In this document: positions 18,728 to 29,295 of the stretch, one piece after another | Layout of the letters: the number at the start of each line of letters is the position of its first letter | Position numbering within the stretch: position 1 is the first letter of the stretch | Translations under genes and position numbers: made by a program | DNA from: an uncultured SAR116 cluster alpha proteobacterium | Lineage (GTDB): Bacteria > Pseudomonadota > Alphaproteobacteria > Puniceispirillales > Marisalimonadaceae | Reading direction: 5' to 3' | Assembly: GCA_902539895.1 (NCBI GenBank) | Contig: CACBMD010000010.1 | Span: 1 to 47,186, forward strand | Length of the DNA stretch: 47,186 nt | Notes under the pieces: generated by a model | What the model was told of the DNA's origin: nothing | Seen by the model: the letters and a program-made list of their open reading frames with translations, nothing else | Databases searched by the model: none

Positions 18728-20665
18728 TTATGAATTGTCTATTTCATTTGTAACAATCGTCTGCTTTGCAGAAGCAGTAGAGGGTATACCAGCTGTTTTT
18801 TTGGGTTTTTTTGCCTTAGGTGCTGAATCTTTATCATCAGATTTCTTTATAGAAATGTTTAATCCTTTACATAAATCTCTAATTTGATCTCCATCTAATG
18901 TTTCATATTCAAGCAATGCTTCAGCTACTCTTTTCAACTGCTTTGAATATTTCTTTAACATTTTTTGAGCGTCTAAGTATACAGAATCAGCTATCCTTCT
19001 AATTTCTTCATCTACAATAGATGCGGTATTATCTGATAAATTTTTTTGTTGAGAAACTGATCTACCAAGAAATACTTCTTGTTCATTAGCTTCGTAAGCC
19101 AAAAATCCAAGTTTGTCAGAAAGGCCCCATTCTGTAACCATTCTTCGAGCTATATCTGAAACCATTTTAATATCAGAGCTAGCACCAGTAGTTACTTTTT
19201 CTTTACCGAAAATCATTTCTTCGGCTATCCTGCCACCACAAGCAACTCTAAGATCCGCATAGAGTTTATCTTTAGCCATTGAAACTCTATCACCTTCCGG
19301 CAACCTCATAACCATACCAAGTGCCCTTCCTCGAGGTATAATAGTAGCTTTATGTATTGGGTCGCTTGCTGGTGAGTATGCAGCTACTACAGCATGGCCA
19401 GCTTCATGATAAGCAGTAAGTTTTCTCTCTTCCTCTGTCATTACCATTGATCTTCTTTCAGAACCCATCATAACTTTATCTTTGGCTTCTTCAAATTCAA
19501 CCATGCTAACATTATTTCTGCCTTTTCTTGCTGATAATAATGCAGCCTCATTAACTAAGTTAGCTAAGTCAGCACCAGAAAAACCAGGTGTACCTCGTGC
19601 AATTATTTTGGGCACAACGTCGGAAGAAAGTGGCACTTTTTTCATATGTACCTTTAGAATTTTTTCTCTACCAATCATATCTGGATTTGGTACGACAACT
19701 TGGCGATCAAATCGACCAGGTCTTAATAATGCAGGATCTAAAACATCTGGTCTGTTTGTTGCGGCAACTAAAATTACACCCTCATTCGTTTCAAAACCAT
19801 CCATTTCCACTAAAAGTTGATTTAGTGTTTGCTCCCTTTCATCATTGCCACCACCTAAACCAGCACCTCTATGTCTTCCCATTGCATCTATTTCATCAAT
19901 AAATATGATACAAGGTGAATTTTTTTTCCCTTGTTCAAACATATCTCTAACTCTAGATGCACCAACTCCCACAAACATTTCAACAAAATCTGAACCTGAA
20001 ATTGTAAAAAAAGGAACGCCCGCTTCACCAGCTACAGCTTTTGCTAGTAATGTTTTACCTGTGCCAGGGGGACCAACTAATAAAACACCTTTAGGAATTT
20101 TACCACCAAGTTTTTGAAATCTACTAGGGTCTTTTAAAAACTCTACAACTTCTTCTAACTCTGCTTTAGCTTCATCAATTCCTGCAACATCTTTGAATGT
20201 TACTTTGTCTCTATGTTCAGTAAGAAGTTTTGCTTTAGATTTTCCAAAACCCATTGCACCTTTAGCGCCGCCCTGCATTTGTTTCATAAAAAATATCCAA
20301 ACACCTATAAACAAAAGCATTGGAAACCATGAAATTAAAACTGATAGTATTCCTGGCATACTACTTTCATCAGGTTCTGAAGTTACTTTTATCCCCTTTT
20401 CAGATAACTTATTAGCTAATTCTTCTTCTTTTGGAATAAATGAATAAAAAGGAACACCACTACTCGAAGCACCGAATATTTTATCACCCTGAATACTTAC
20501 TTCTCTAACTTCTCCGGCATTTACTCTGGCTAAAAAATCAGAATATGCAATTACATTACCTTGAGTTTTCGAAGAACCACCCTGAAAAACATTAAAGATT
20601 GCAACTAAAACAAGTGATATTATAACCCAAACTGCTATATTTTTTCCAAAATTATTCATTTTCAT
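18728..20665 (-). CDS. ftsH: ATP-dependent zinc metalloprotease FtsH
   Basis: Membrane-bound AAA+ protease that removes damaged membrane proteins and regulatory substrates such as sigma-32 and LpxC. It has 645 residues. Two transmembrane helices lie at about 10-27 and 108-127. Then come Walker A GPPGTGKT (198-205), Walker [13 protein letters not shown] (252-263), the arginine-finger region RPGRFDRQ, and the zinc-protease motif HEAGH (420-424). The Lys-rich C-terminal tail after about residue 605 is unstructured. It follows tilS by about 20 bases and precedes folP, the standard order. Confidence 0.97.
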   Translation of the reverse strand: MKMNNFGKNIAVWVIISLVLVAIFNVFQGGSSKTQGNVIAYSDFLARVNAGEVREVSIQGDKIFGASSSGVPFYSFIPKEEELANKLSEKGIKVTSEPDESSMPGILSVLISWFPMLLFIGVWIFFMKQMQGGAKGAMGFGKSKAKLLTEHRDKVTFKDVAGIDEAKAELEEVVEFLKDPSRFQKLGGKIPKGVLLVGPPGTGKTLLAKAVAGEAGVPFFTISGSDFVEMFVGVGASRVRDMFEQGKKNSPCIIFIDEIDAMGRHRGAGLGGGNDEREQTLNQLLVEMDGFETNEGVILVAATNRPDVLDPALLRPGRFDRQVVVPNPDMIGREKILKVHMKKVPLSSDVVPKIIARGTPGFSGADLANLVNEAALLSARKGRNNVSMVEFEEAKDKVMMGSERRSMVMTEEERKLTAYHEAGHAVVAAYSPASDPIHKATIIPRGRALGMVMRLPEGDRVSMAKDKLYADLRVACGGRIAEEMIFGKEKVTTGASSDIKMVSDIARRMVTEWGLSDKLGFLAYEANEQEVFLGRSVSQQKNLSDNTASIVDEEIRRIADSVYLDAQKMLKKYSKQLKRVAEALLEYETLDGDQIRDLCKGLNISIKKSDDKDSAPKAKKPKKTAGIPSTASAKQTIVTNEIDNS

Positions 20666-20685
20666 CCTTTTTAATTAAAGAGTTG

Positions 20686-21978
20686 TTATACCAAAATTCT
20701 GTTGAGTAGGTAAAGTCTAAAACAGTTATTTCCAGTAATATCTAATTTCGAATTTTTACTAATAATACTTAAATAGGGTTTAATGGTCTTGCCTTCAAGG
20801 GTTTCCAAGTAAGGAATTGAGTTATTTATCCAATTACCATATATGTAAAAAGGGCTTTTATTATCTATTTTAACTAAATCAGTATTGTTAAACTTAACAA
20901 GCTTACCTGCAAGTGAACTTATTACTAAAAACCTTCCATCAAATATATAGTGTTTATTTTGTTGTATATTTAAACCAAAGTTTAAATTTCTATTTTCTCT
21001 TATAAAGAAAAGATAACCTTGGTTGAGAGAAATATTTACATTTCCAAGACTTTTCTTTTTAAATTTTTCTGCAAACAAAAAAGATATGAGATCAGATGTT
21101 TTTTTTCTTTTTGGAGCATATTCATTTCCTCCAACAGTTTGTATGATTTTACCGACTAATCTTAGAGCAAATAAAAAAGATTTTTCAAAAATATTTCTAA
21201 AACTAGCATAATTTACTCCTACAGCTCCACCTTCATGTATTATTATGTTTTTATTAGACCAACTTTTAAAAAAATAATCAGTTTTATTTATTAAATTAGA
21301 ATTTAAGTTACTGAAGTGATTCAAATCGTTAATGACGTCATGCCATATATTTTTTTTTATCTGATTTAGATAATATCTAGTTTTTACTCTTTCGAATTTA
21401 TTATTATTATTTGAACTATCTTCAAAATAAATAATTTTATTATTTTTAACATAATTTTTAATCTGTTTTTTTTTATAAGACAAAAGTGGTCTAATGATAA
21501 ATATACCATTCCATGGAGTTACCTCATTCATTCCTGAAAGTCCATCTAAAGCAGATCCTTTCGTTATACGCATAAACAACGTTTCTGCTTGATCATCAAA
21601 ATGATGTCCCAAAATTAAATTTGCTGATAATTCTAAGCATTTTTGAAATAAAATATTCCTTCTATGCTTCCTTGCCCAATTTTGAATATTACCATTAGGC
21701 TTAGATGAATTAATTTTCTTTATTTGGGTATTAAAACCAAGATTTTCAGAAATTTTCTTAACTTTTTTTGACTCATTCTCAGATTCATCTCTAAGGTTAT
21801 GGTCAATAATCATTGGTATACAATTTATTGGAACATTTCTGTTATCATCTATGAAATTTTTAATTAAATATAACAAAGCCATAGAGTCTATGCCACCAGA
21901 TAAACCAAGTATAAACTTATTATTACTATTAAGGCTTTTTATTAATGTATTAAAATGATCATCAAAATTTGGGATCAT
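20686..21978 (-). CDS. tilS: tRNA(Ile)-lysidine synthase
   Basis: Attaches lysine to C34 of the CAU-anticodon tRNA-Ile so that it reads AUA instead of AUG; essential in most bacteria. Seen: PP-loop LGLSGGIDSMALLYLI at the N-terminus, DHNLRDES, GHHFDDQAETLFMRITKGSALDGLSGM, and RPLLSYKKKQIKNYV. About 430 residues. I choose ATG 21978, which overlaps the cpoB stop as ATGA; a GTG at 21990 is in frame but less likely. The C-terminal part is divergent, as is common in small AT-rich genomes. Confidence 0.92.
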   Translation of the reverse strand: MIPNFDDHFNTLIKSLNSNNKFILGLSGGIDSMALLYLIKNFIDDNRNVPINCIPMIIDHNLRDESENESKKVKKISENLGFNTQIKKINSSKPNGNIQNWARKHRRNILFQKCLELSANLILGHHFDDQAETLFMRITKGSALDGLSGMNEVTPWNGIFIIRPLLSYKKKQIKNYVKNNKIIYFEDSSNNNNKFERVKTRYYLNQIKKNIWHDVINDLNHFSNLNSNLINKTDYFFKSWSNKNIIIHEGGAVGVNYASFRNIFEKSFLFALRLVGKIIQTVGGNEYAPKRKKTSDLISFLFAEKFKKKSLGNVNISLNQGYLFFIRENRNLNFGLNIQQNKHYIFDGRFLVISSLAGKLVKFNNTDLVKIDNKSPFYIYGNWINNSIPYLETLEGKTIKPYLSIISKNSKLDITGNNCFRLYLLNRILV

Positions 21979-22922
21979 CCAGTAGTACACTGTTTTTTAT
22001 TTTTGAGTATATTAATTCTTTTTACAAATTTCTTGGAGGGATTAACCATAAATTCAAGTGATTGTTTAAGAATATCACATAGTTGGTCTTTAGGGGCAAA
22101 ATTGACAGCAGATTCTGCAATTAATAATGTTGTTTCTTGAAATCTAGGATCATTTGGAAAAACGCTGTTAAATTCCGCCAAAGCAATAGCAGCTTCTTCA
22201 AATTTCTTTTGTGCGAAATAAACTCTACCTAGCCAATATTGTGCATCAGCAACTTTGTCACTTTCTTTGTGTGTTTTTAAAAATTCTTTGAAAGCATTTT
22301 CAGCATTTTGAAAATCAAGCTGACTTGCTAGGTCTAAAGCATAATTAAAGTTTTCTTGTGCAGTTCCTTTTGGTAAAAAAGTAACGGTGCTCTTTTTATT
22401 ATTTTGATTATTTACATCCGTTTTTGAAGAGTTGTCTTTATTATTATCATTTTCCTTAATAAATCCTAATACACCTTCTGTTTTTGAATTTAAACTTTCC
22501 TGTTTTATTTCAGATTTCTTTCCAGTCTTATTTTCTCTTTTGTTTGTTGAATTTGAAACAATTTTAGAATTATCTTTTTGTTGAATTGAAGATAACTCTA
22601 GATGACGTTCAATTCTTTTAAGTGCAAAATCTAAATCATATGCTAAATTTGTTATGTTTTTAATGTTACTTTCTAATAATCTTAATTTCTGATTAATTTC
22701 ATTTATCTGGTTTTCAATTAATTTTGAATCAACAGAAGAATTATTAAGTTTCGATTGCTCTTCAATAGATCCAGTTAACCTTTTTAGATTATCCTCTATA
22801 CTTGAAATTTTATCTTGTTGAAGTTTTACAATTTCTTTCAGACCATCAGTTGATTGGGAAAATACCAAGTTTGATGACAATAAAAATATAAAGTAAATAA
22901 GTATTTTTAATGATTTAAACAT
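21975..22922 (-). CDS. cpoB: Cell division coordinator CpoB (YbgF-like TPR protein)
   Basis: Periplasmic partner of the Tol system that links peptidoglycan synthesis with outer-membrane constriction. It has 315 residues: a signal peptide (FLLSSNLVFSQ cleavage region, about residue 22), an N-terminal coiled coil (about 25-110), a low-complexity Asn/Lys/Ser linker, and C-terminal TPR repeats beginning at AQENFNYALDLASQLDFQNA with QYWLGRVYFAQKKFEEA. Last gene of the tol-pal series, overlapping tilS by ATGA. Confidence 0.88.
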   Translation of the reverse strand: MFKSLKILIYFIFLLSSNLVFSQSTDGLKEIVKLQQDKISSIEDNLKRLTGSIEEQSKLNNSSVDSKLIENQINEINQKLRLLESNIKNITNLAYDLDFALKRIERHLELSSIQQKDNSKIVSNSTNKRENKTGKKSEIKQESLNSKTEGVLGFIKENDNNKDNSSKTDVNNQNNKKSTVTFLPKGTAQENFNYALDLASQLDFQNAENAFKEFLKTHKESDKVADAQYWLGRVYFAQKKFEEAAIALAEFNSVFPNDPRFQETTLLIAESAVNFAPKDQLCDILKQSLEFMVNPSKKFVKRINILKNKKQCTTG

Positions 22923-22971
22923 TAATATACCAAAAATATATCAAAAACTAATTAATTTTAACCAATATAAC

Positions 22972-23484
22972 TTAATCTATAATAGTAACAGCACGTCTAT
23001 TTTTAGACCAAGCCATGGTATTCGATCCGACTACAGCTGGCTTTTCTTTTCCATATGAAATTACCTTAATTCTCTCAGGATCAATACCTTGTATTACCAG
23101 ATAATCCCTAACAGCAGTAGCTCTTTGCTCACCTAAAGCTAAGTTATACTCTCTAGTACCACGTTCATCACAATGGCCTTCAATTATAAAATTAAGATCT
23201 GTATTGGCTCTTAAAAATCGGGATTGTGCATCAAGTAGTATTTTTGCACTTGAATCTAGTTTAGCAGAGTCATAATCAAATAATACCCTATCACCTACCG
23301 CGATTAATTTTTCAGCTTTAGTTTGCTTAGCTGCAGCAAATAAACTTTTCTTTTTATCAACAGAGCTTGAAGTTGAAGCACTACCTGAAGTTGCAGATGT
23401 ACCGGTAACTACTTTCTGTGATGCAGTCTCACATGCTGAAAGTAATGATACAGCCCCAATTATAGCTATAATTTTTTTATTCAT
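22972..23484 (-). CDS. pal: Peptidoglycan-associated lipoprotein Pal
   Basis: Outer-membrane lipoprotein anchoring the envelope to peptidoglycan and binding TolB. It has 170 residues. The signal peptide ends in lipobox LLSAC (Cys 18), then a Ser/Thr-rich linker. The OmpA-like domain has VLFDYDSAKLDSSAK and the diaminopimelate-binding signature EGHCDERGTREYNLALGEQRA (TD-type residues replaced as usual in Pal). The ribosome-binding site AAGGAG (23491-23496) is 6 bases before the ATG and is the best in the tol run, consistent with the high expression of Pal. Confidence 0.96.
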   Translation of the reverse strand: MNKKIIAIIGAVSLLSACETASQKVVTGTSATSGSASTSSSVDKKKSLFAAAKQTKAEKLIAVGDRVLFDYDSAKLDSSAKILLDAQSRFLRANTDLNFIIEGHCDERGTREYNLALGEQRATAVRDYLVIQGIDPERIKVISYGKEKPAVVGSNTMAWSKNRRAVTIID

Positions 23485-23490
23485 TTCAAA

Positions 23491-23496
23491 CTCCTT
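23491..23496 (-). promoter_or_regulatory. Strong Shine-Dalgarno of pal
   Basis: AAGGAG six bases before the pal ATG. The 105-base gap between tolB and pal is the longest inside the tol run and could hold an internal promoter or processing site. I see no clear -35/-10 pair. Confidence 0.6.
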
Positions 23497-23589
23497 AAAA
23501 CTTGCTGTTGATTATTCTAATATTAGTTACAAATTTTGTAGACCCTACCTTAATTAATTTTAAAATTCAACTTTTTTTAATCTTCATAT

Positions 23590-24942
23590 TTAATTAGGTA
23601 ATAATGGTGACCAGGCAGGGTCTGAGCCATCAGTAGGTGTAACAATCCTAGTTTCTCTAAATCCTGTAATATCAATTTTGAATAGATTTACACTAGCACT
23701 TTTTCCATCGTCAATAGGAGCTTCTTGTTTGAAATACATTAGAACCCTTCCATTAGGTGCCCAAGTTGGCCCTTCAACTAGATATCCTTGTGCCAATAAT
23801 CTTTCTCCAGATCCATCTGGTGACATTACGCCTATGTAAAATTTATTTTTTAGCATTTTAGTGAATGCAATAAGCTCTCCTTTGGGTGCCCAAACTGGGG
23901 TTGCGTATCTTCCTTTACCAAATGAAATTCTTTTAACATTTCTTCCATTGGAGTCCATTATATATAATTGTTGTGTTCCTCCACGATCAGAATTAAATAT
24001 TATTTTTTTTCCATCAGGTGAAAAACTTGGAGATGTATCTATAGATGGGCTTTTAGTAAGTCTTTCAACTTTTTGATTATTTAAATCCATAGTGTAAATG
24101 TCTGTAACACCTTTTTCAGCCAAGCTCATTATAATCTTCTCACCAGATGGTGAAAATCTAGGAGCGAATGTCATACCTGGGAAGGATCCTAACAATTCTT
24201 GCTGTCCTGTTTCTAAATTAAAAATATAAACTCTCGGTTCATTTTTAAAATATGCAAGATATGTGATTTCTTGTGAAGTAGGAGAGAACCTTGGAGTAAG
24301 TACTAGAAAACTTCCATCTGTTAGAAACTGATGATTTTCTCCGTCTTGATCCATAATTGCTAATCTTTTGATACGTTTGTTTTGAGGTCCTGATTCTGCC
24401 ACATAAACAATCCTTGTATCAAAATAACCACTATCTCCTGATAATCTTTCAAAAATTTCATCAGAAATAATATGTGCAACTCTGCGCCATGCTCTAGAAT
24501 TTACTGATAATCTTAAACCAATTAAGTCAGTTTCGGCAATTACGTCCCATAACCTGAATTCTACCTCAATTTGTTGGTTATTAATATTTTTAATAGAACC
24601 AGTAATCAATGCTTTTATACCCAAAGGTGTCCAATCCATAAAATTAGGTCTAACTGAAGGATTTGTTGGAGGTGCAATAAAAGCAGCACTTTCAATAGCC
24701 TTAAACTGCCCAGAACCAACTAAATTATTTGAAACTACTGTTGAAATTTGCATTCCTATTTCACTAGAACCACCGTCTTCTCCAGTGAAATTTGCTATAG
24801 CTATTGGCAGTGGTTCAACTTGACCAGAATTAATTTTAATCCTCAAATCTTCAGAGAACGCCAGTGAAGAAATAAGTGTGATTAAAACGATGATTATCTG
24901 AAAAATCAGCAACTGAAAACTTTTATACAAAATTAACCTCAA
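23590..24942 (-). CDS. tolB: Tol-Pal system protein TolB
   Basis: Periplasmic beta-propeller that shuttles between Pal and TolA during division. It has 450 residues: a hydrophobic signal segment (about 9-28), an N-terminal alpha/beta domain, then repeated WD40-like PD40 units, visible as [53 protein letters not shown] and [10 protein letters not shown]. Located between tolA and pal in the usual order. Confidence 0.96.
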   Translation of the reverse strand: MRLILYKSFQLLIFQIIIVLITLISSLAFSEDLRIKINSGQVEPLPIAIANFTGEDGGSSEIGMQISTVVSNNLVGSGQFKAIESAAFIAPPTNPSVRPNFMDWTPLGIKALITGSIKNINNQQIEVEFRLWDVIAETDLIGLRLSVNSRAWRRVAHIISDEIFERLSGDSGYFDTRIVYVAESGPQNKRIKRLAIMDQDGENHQFLTDGSFLVLTPRFSPTSQEITYLAYFKNEPRVYIFNLETGQQELLGSFPGMTFAPRFSPSGEKIIMSLAEKGVTDIYTMDLNNQKVERLTKSPSIDTSPSFSPDGKKIIFNSDRGGTQQLYIMDSNGRNVKRISFGKGRYATPVWAPKGELIAFTKMLKNKFYIGVMSPDGSGERLLAQGYLVEGPTWAPNGRVLMYFKQEAPIDDGKSASVNLFKIDITGFRETRIVTPTDGSDPAWSPLLPN

Positions 24943-25014
24943 ATTATAGATGAATATTTAATTATTTATTTATCTTATGAGGCAGGATTATGGCAAAAGG
25001 AAAATAAATTTCAA

Positions 25015-25899
25015 TCAATATTCATTAATAAAAGATGTATTAAAGTCCATTAATATGTTTTGAAACTTTTTTTCCTTTCCTTTAGGTAAAGGTAAAGGTG
25101 AACTATCTAAGACTGCTCTTCTTGCAGCATCAGCTGTCGCTCTAAAAAATTTATCTTTCTGATAAAGAGTTTTATCATAAATTGATACGTTTTTAACGCT
25201 ACCATCAGTATTCGTACTTATCTTTAATGTAATTATTGCTTTTACTTCACTCGCTCCATAAGACATTTTCCAAAATTTTTGTACATGATTTTGGATTTTG
25301 TTTAATTCTGTTTGACTTAATTTTATTTCCGTTTGTTGGACTTGTCTGTTAGAATTACCAACTAAAGTTTTAATTTTATTTAGAACTTCTTGGTTGCTAT
25401 TTCTCTTTTCTTTTTTAATCTTTTCTTGTTGAATTTTAGGTTTTGTTAATGTTTTAAGAATGCCTTTAGCTAAATACTCTTTTTGTTTGTTTTTTAATTT
25501 TTCCGGTTTTTTAACAATCTTTGGGGGTTTAGGTTTATTTTTCTTTTTTACCTCAATTTTTGGCTTTTTTTTAATTAGTTTAGCAATTTTTTTAATCTCT
25601 TTATCTTTTTTTAAAGCTAATACCTTTTTTTCTACTTCTTTTTTTGTTGGTATTGGTGGTGGTGGTGGTGAGGTTTTCTTGATTTTTTCTTCTTTTTCAA
25701 TCTTTTTATTTATTTTTTTAATTTTTTTTTCTTTTGCCTCTCCTAACTTTAAAGAAGTTTTAGAACTGATAGGAGTGTCTTCTACTATATCAATTGGTAA
25801 TTCTATAGGTTCATTATTTTTTAAAGCTGGTAGTCCAAAATAAGCTAAAGTGAGAAGAAAAGAATGTAATCCAAATGAAATAAAAGTTGACCTAATCAT
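25015..25899 (-). CDS. tolA: TolA, inner-membrane spanning Tol protein
   Basis: Links the TolQR proton motor to TolB/Pal. It has 294 residues: one N-terminal transmembrane helix (TFISFGLHSFLLTLAYFG), a long Lys/Glu/Pro-rich middle domain (about 50-180) with a PPPPP run, and a C-terminal TonB-like domain with KFWKMSYGASEVKAIITLKISTNTDGSV and ADAARRAVLDSSPLPLP. The middle domain is low complexity, so only the ends are conserved. The start lies just after tolR, and the position identifies it. Confidence 0.9.
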   Translation of the reverse strand: MIRSTFISFGLHSFLLTLAYFGLPALKNNEPIELPIDIVEDTPISSKTSLKLGEAKEKKIKKINKKIEKEEKIKKTSPPPPPIPTKKEVEKKVLALKKDKEIKKIAKLIKKKPKIEVKKKNKPKPPKIVKKPEKLKNKQKEYLAKGILKTLTKPKIQQEKIKKEKRNSNQEVLNKIKTLVGNSNRQVQQTEIKLSQTELNKIQNHVQKFWKMSYGASEVKAIITLKISTNTDGSVKNVSIYDKTLYQKDKFFRATADAARRAVLDSSPLPLPKGKEKKFQNILMDFNTSFINEY

Positions 25900-25903
25900 G
25901 ATC

Positions 25904-26326
25904 TTAACCTTCTTGTAACTTAGCTACTAAGGCAACCTTCTTAAAACCAGAACTTTTAATTTTTGCAATTGTTTCTAATACTAAACCATACGGAACATTT
26001 TTGTCCCCCCTTACATATATCCTAAGATTTTCGTTTCCAGAAGAAATAGCTCTAAGCCTGGGTAATAATTGAAGGTTATCAATCTCCCTTTCCTGTATAT
26101 ATAACTCCCCATTTTTTTTTATACTGATTATAATAGGATCACCTTTAGAGCTCAATTGTGATGCTTTAGTTTTAGGTAGATCTACAGAAACTCCTACAGT
26201 TAATAATGGTGCAGTAATCATAAAAACTATTAATAAAACTAACATAACATCAACAAACGGAGTTACATTAATCTGGCTTATTACTCTATTTTTTTTTTGC
26301 ATTCTGTTATTTATACGATTAAGCAT
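25904..26326 (-). CDS. tolR: TolR, proton-channel subunit
   Basis: Partner of TolQ in the proton motor of the Tol system. It has 140 residues: a short basic N-terminus, one transmembrane helix with the proton-carrying aspartate in INVTPFVDVMLVLLIVFMIT, then a periplasmic domain ending GLVLETIAKIKSSGFKKVALV. It starts directly after tolQ. It contains an in-frame ten-A run (26289-26298, residues 9-13), useful as a control for the A10 frameshifts elsewhere in this window. Confidence 0.96.
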   Translation of the reverse strand: MLNRINNRMQKKNRVISQINVTPFVDVMLVLLIVFMITAPLLTVGVSVDLPKTKASQLSSKGDPIIISIKKNGELYIQEREIDNLQLLPRLRAISSGNENLRIYVRGDKNVPYGLVLETIAKIKSSGFKKVALVAKLQEG

Positions 26327-27040
26327 TTAGTTTTCTTCGACTTGACGTAATAAAACATTAGAAAATTCAATAGAAAAGTACTCTAAATTATTAGACAATT
26401 TTTCTAAATCATTTGAAAATTTATTAAATGCAGCAACAGCTGGTATTGCAGCTAGTAAACCTAAGGCTGTAGCAAATAGAGCTTCAGCTATTCCAGGTGC
26501 AACAACTGCAAGACTAGTATTATTGCTGATAGCTATCGATTGAAATGCATTAACGATACCCCAAACAGTACCCAACAAGCCAATAAAAGGGGCTACAGAA
26601 CCAATTGAACCAAGAAAACTCATTCCTTTTTCTAATCTTTCAATTTCTCTACTAATAGAAATGTGCATAGAATTATTTATTCTTTGGAAAAAATCTTTTA
26701 ATTTCACACTAGATAAGGCTTGTCTTTGATTAATTTTATTAAATTCTCTCATGCCACTAATGAAAACCCTTACCTGAGAATTATTTGCATTTTCTGAATA
26801 TTCTTTATATAAATCATCTAAATTTACGCCAGACCAAAAAACATCTTCAAATTCTATTGATAATTTTCTTTCATTTCTCAAAAGCGCATATTTATTAATT
26901 ATAATTGCCCAACACCATATTGATGCAAAAACAAGAAGGAACATAACACCTTTTACAAAAGGATCAGCTTGGAAAAAAAGTCCTAGTATAGTTAAATCCG
27001 GTCCAGTTGATATTACTTGTGTTTTTAAGTCTGGATTCAT
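26327..27040 (-). CDS. tolQ: TolQ, proton-channel subunit
   Basis: Inner-membrane proton-channel protein of the Tol-Pal system (MotA/TolQ/ExbB family). It has 237 residues with three membrane segments: about 30-52, and two in the conserved block that includes GSVAPFIGLLGTVWGIVNAFQ and ALFATALGLLAAIPAVAAFN. It immediately precedes tolR with no gap. A second, longer MotA/TolQ-like protein is encoded at 35393-36445. Confidence 0.96.
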   Translation of the reverse strand: MNPDLKTQVISTGPDLTILGLFFQADPFVKGVMFLLVFASIWCWAIIINKYALLRNERKLSIEFEDVFWSGVNLDDLYKEYSENANNSQVRVFISGMREFNKINQRQALSSVKLKDFFQRINNSMHISISREIERLEKGMSFLGSIGSVAPFIGLLGTVWGIVNAFQSIAISNNTSLAVVAPGIAEALFATALGLLAAIPAVAAFNKFSNDLEKLSNNLEYFSIEFSNVLLRQVEEN

Positions 27041-27063
27041 TTTTAAAACCTCACAAAATTAAT

Positions 27064-27525
27064 TTATTTATTTTGAAAAAATTTACTCTTCAAAATTTTA
27101 TTAATTCTTTTTACTTTGTATTCTTCATTTATTGCTACAATTTGAATTGTACCCGATACAAGTAATTCATTTTTTTCTTCTATCTCACAAAAACGAAATG
27201 CTTCTTGGAATATTGTTATACTGGTGTTTTTGGCATATTTAAGGCAACTTTTTATTAAAATTGTATCATTAAATAGTGCTGGTTTGTGCCACATTAAATC
27301 AGCTTTTCTTACAACTAAATTTATTTTGTGATTTTTTCTTAAATCTGCTTGATCTATATTCAACAGATTCAACAAAGAAGTGCGCGCTCTTTCAAAATAT
27401 TTTAAATAATTAGTATGATATACAATCTGACCAGCATCTGTGTCTTCATAATATATTTTGAGATAGTAGTAATGTTCATTGCATTTTATTATTCCGTCAA
27501 GATTTTGAAGATTGTTATTAAACAT
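27064..27525 (-). CDS. ybgC: Acyl-CoA thioesterase YbgC (hotdog fold)
   Basis: Tol-operon thioesterase of the 4-hydroxybenzoyl-CoA thioesterase family. It has 153 residues. The active-site motif YEDTDAGQIVYHTNYLKYFE has the catalytic Asp. The neighbouring FERARTSLL segment is also family-typical. It is the first gene of the ybgC-tolQRAB-pal-cpoB unit and follows ruvB. Its physiological acyl substrate is unknown. Confidence 0.93.
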   Translation of the reverse strand: MFNNNLQNLDGIIKCNEHYYYLKIYYEDTDAGQIVYHTNYLKYFERARTSLLNLLNIDQADLRKNHKINLVVRKADLMWHKPALFNDTILIKSCLKYAKNTSITIFQEAFRFCEIEEKNELLVSGTIQIVAINEEYKVKRINKILKSKFFQNK

Positions 27526-27538
27526 TAATTACATTAAT

Positions 27539-28597
27539 TTAGTTTTTTGATGTATCTGTCAGATCAATCTGCTCTATTGCATTTTCAGGAGGGTTTAAAC
27601 CTAAATGTCTCCATCCTGAAGCTGACACAAATCTACCTCTAGAAGATCGTTGAATTAATCCTCGCTGTAATAAGTATGGTTCAATTACTTCTTCAATCAT
27701 ATCTTTTTGCTCTGATAAAGTTGCAGACAAAGTATCTAAACCCACGGGTCCACCGTGATATTTTTCTATAATTATTTTTAAATATTTTCTATCTATTGCA
27801 TCTAAACCTGATGAATCAACATCCAGCTGAGATAAAGCATTTTCTGCAAATTTATTATCAATAATTTTTGTTTTAGAAACGGAAAGAATATCTCTTACTC
27901 TTCTCAACAATCTTCCAGCAACTCTAGGAGTGCCTCTAGATCTTTTAGCAATCTCATAAGCACCACTTTCATGCAAATCTACTTCTAACTTTTCAGACTG
28001 TTTTAGCAAAATTTTAACTAAATCATTTGGATTATAAAATTCCATCCTAACTTGGATACCAAACCTATCTCTTAAAGGGGTCGTTAAAAGGCCAGATCGA
28101 GTAGTTGCACCAACTAATGTAAAAGGAGGTAAATCAATTTTAATAGTTCTTGCAGAAGGTCCCTCACCTATAATCAAATCTAGTTGTAAATCTTCCATTG
28201 CTGGATATAGTATTTCTTCAATATTTGGAGAAAGCCTATGTATTTCATCTATGAACAAAACATCCTTAGGCTTTAAATTTGTTAACAAAGCTGCTAAATC
28301 ACCAGCTTTATTTATAATTGGACCAGACGTGGCTCTAAAGCCTACACCAAGTTCAATAGAAATTATCTGTGCAAGTGTGGTTTTACCTAGTCCTGGGGGA
28401 CCAAATAAAAGTACATGATCCATTGCTTCTTTACGAGAACCAGCTGCTTCAATAAAAGTTGATAAATTTTTTTGAACTTGTTGTTGACCAATAAATTCAG
28501 ATATGCGTCTAGGTCTAAGGCTCATATCACTAGTTTCTATATTATCAATGATACCTGAATTTATTAATCTTTCATCTATTTCATCATCGCTAATCAT
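27539..28597 (-). CDS. ruvB: Holliday junction ATP-dependent helicase RuvB
   Basis: AAA+ motor for branch migration in recombination repair. It has 352 residues. Seen: [18 protein letters not shown], Walker [12 protein letters not shown], Walker [16 protein letters not shown], sensor 1 [19 protein letters not shown], and the C-terminal winged helix with [16 protein letters not shown]. Its ATG overlaps the ruvA stop as ATGA, indicating translational coupling. Confidence 0.97.
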   Translation of the reverse strand: MISDDEIDERLINSGIIDNIETSDMSLRPRRISEFIGQQQVQKNLSTFIEAAGSRKEAMDHVLLFGPPGLGKTTLAQIISIELGVGFRATSGPIINKAGDLAALLTNLKPKDVLFIDEIHRLSPNIEEILYPAMEDLQLDLIIGEGPSARTIKIDLPPFTLVGATTRSGLLTTPLRDRFGIQVRMEFYNPNDLVKILLKQSEKLEVDLHESGAYEIAKRSRGTPRVAGRLLRRVRDILSVSKTKIIDNKFAENALSQLDVDSSGLDAIDRKYLKIIIEKYHGGPVGLDTLSATLSEQKDMIEEVIEPYLLQRGLIQRSSRGRFVSASGWRHLGLNPPENAIEQIDLTDTSKN

Positions 28598-29265
28598 TTA
28601 ATCTCCTGAGTAAGAGCATTTAACGCTAAAGGTATAATATTGCCAACAGTAAAGTCTTTACTTTTTTGTTTCAAAGAAAATTCTTTTTTTATTTTCATTA
28701 CTATTGAAAATACTTCACTTCTTGTGTAGCCAAGATTAACAAGAGCAGAAATAGCATCTTCAACAACTTGATTATCACTAAGATTTTTTTCATTTACAAA
28801 ATTTAAATTTTCTTGGGAACTTTTAGCTATATTTATATTTTGATCTACATTGATAAGATTAAAGCTAGAAACTTTTTCTAACAATTCTGTTGCTATCCTA
28901 CTAGCAACTTTTGAACCCACTCCTTCCGCTCTTGAAATCATAGCTTTATCACCTGAGGAAATAGCTAAGATTAATTCTTCTACAGTAAGTGCAGAAAGAA
29001 TAGAGAGAGCTGCTTTAGGTCCAACTCCTTGAACAGATTGTAATAACCTAAAAATAGTCTGGTCAATTTGATTAAAAAAACCATACATTATAATTTTATC
29101 ATCTTTAACTTGTAAGTCAGTGAACATAAACAACTTTGAACCAATGTCACCTAAAGAAGATATTACTTTGGAAGAAACATTAAGAAGATAACCAACACTA
29201 TTTACTTCTAAGACAATTTCAGATTTTGATACTGACTTTAATGTACCTGAAAGAGAAGCTATCAT
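28594..29265 (-). CDS. ruvA: Holliday junction branch migration protein RuvA
   Basis: Tetrameric junction-binding protein that loads RuvB. It has 223 residues: an N-terminal OB fold starting MIASLSGTL, tandem helix-hairpin-helix motifs ([20 protein letters not shown] and [20 protein letters not shown]), a flexible acidic linker, and a C-terminal RuvB-binding domain ([19 protein letters not shown]). It lies 30 bases after ruvC. Confidence 0.95.
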   Translation of the reverse strand: MIASLSGTLKSVSKSEIVLEVNSVGYLLNVSSKVISSLGDIGSKLFMFTDLQVKDDKIIMYGFFNQIDQTIFRLLQSVQGVGPKAALSILSALTVEELILAISSGDKAMISRAEGVGSKVASRIATELLEKVSSFNLINVDQNINIAKSSQENLNFVNEKNLSDNQVVEDAISALVNLGYTRSEVFSIVMKIKKEFSLKQKSKDFTVGNIIPLALNALTQEIK

Positions 29266-29295
29266 TTCTTTCCTTAACTAATAAAAATTCAATAA

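Noticed and set aside
25640-25675. GGT trinucleotide repeat on the plus strand inside tolA
   Set aside because: It encodes the PPPPP run of TolA on the minus strand; ordinary low complexity for this protein.
26289-26298. A10 run in tolR as a third frameshift
   Set aside because: The frame is continuous on both sides with a normal TolR; kept only as a control.
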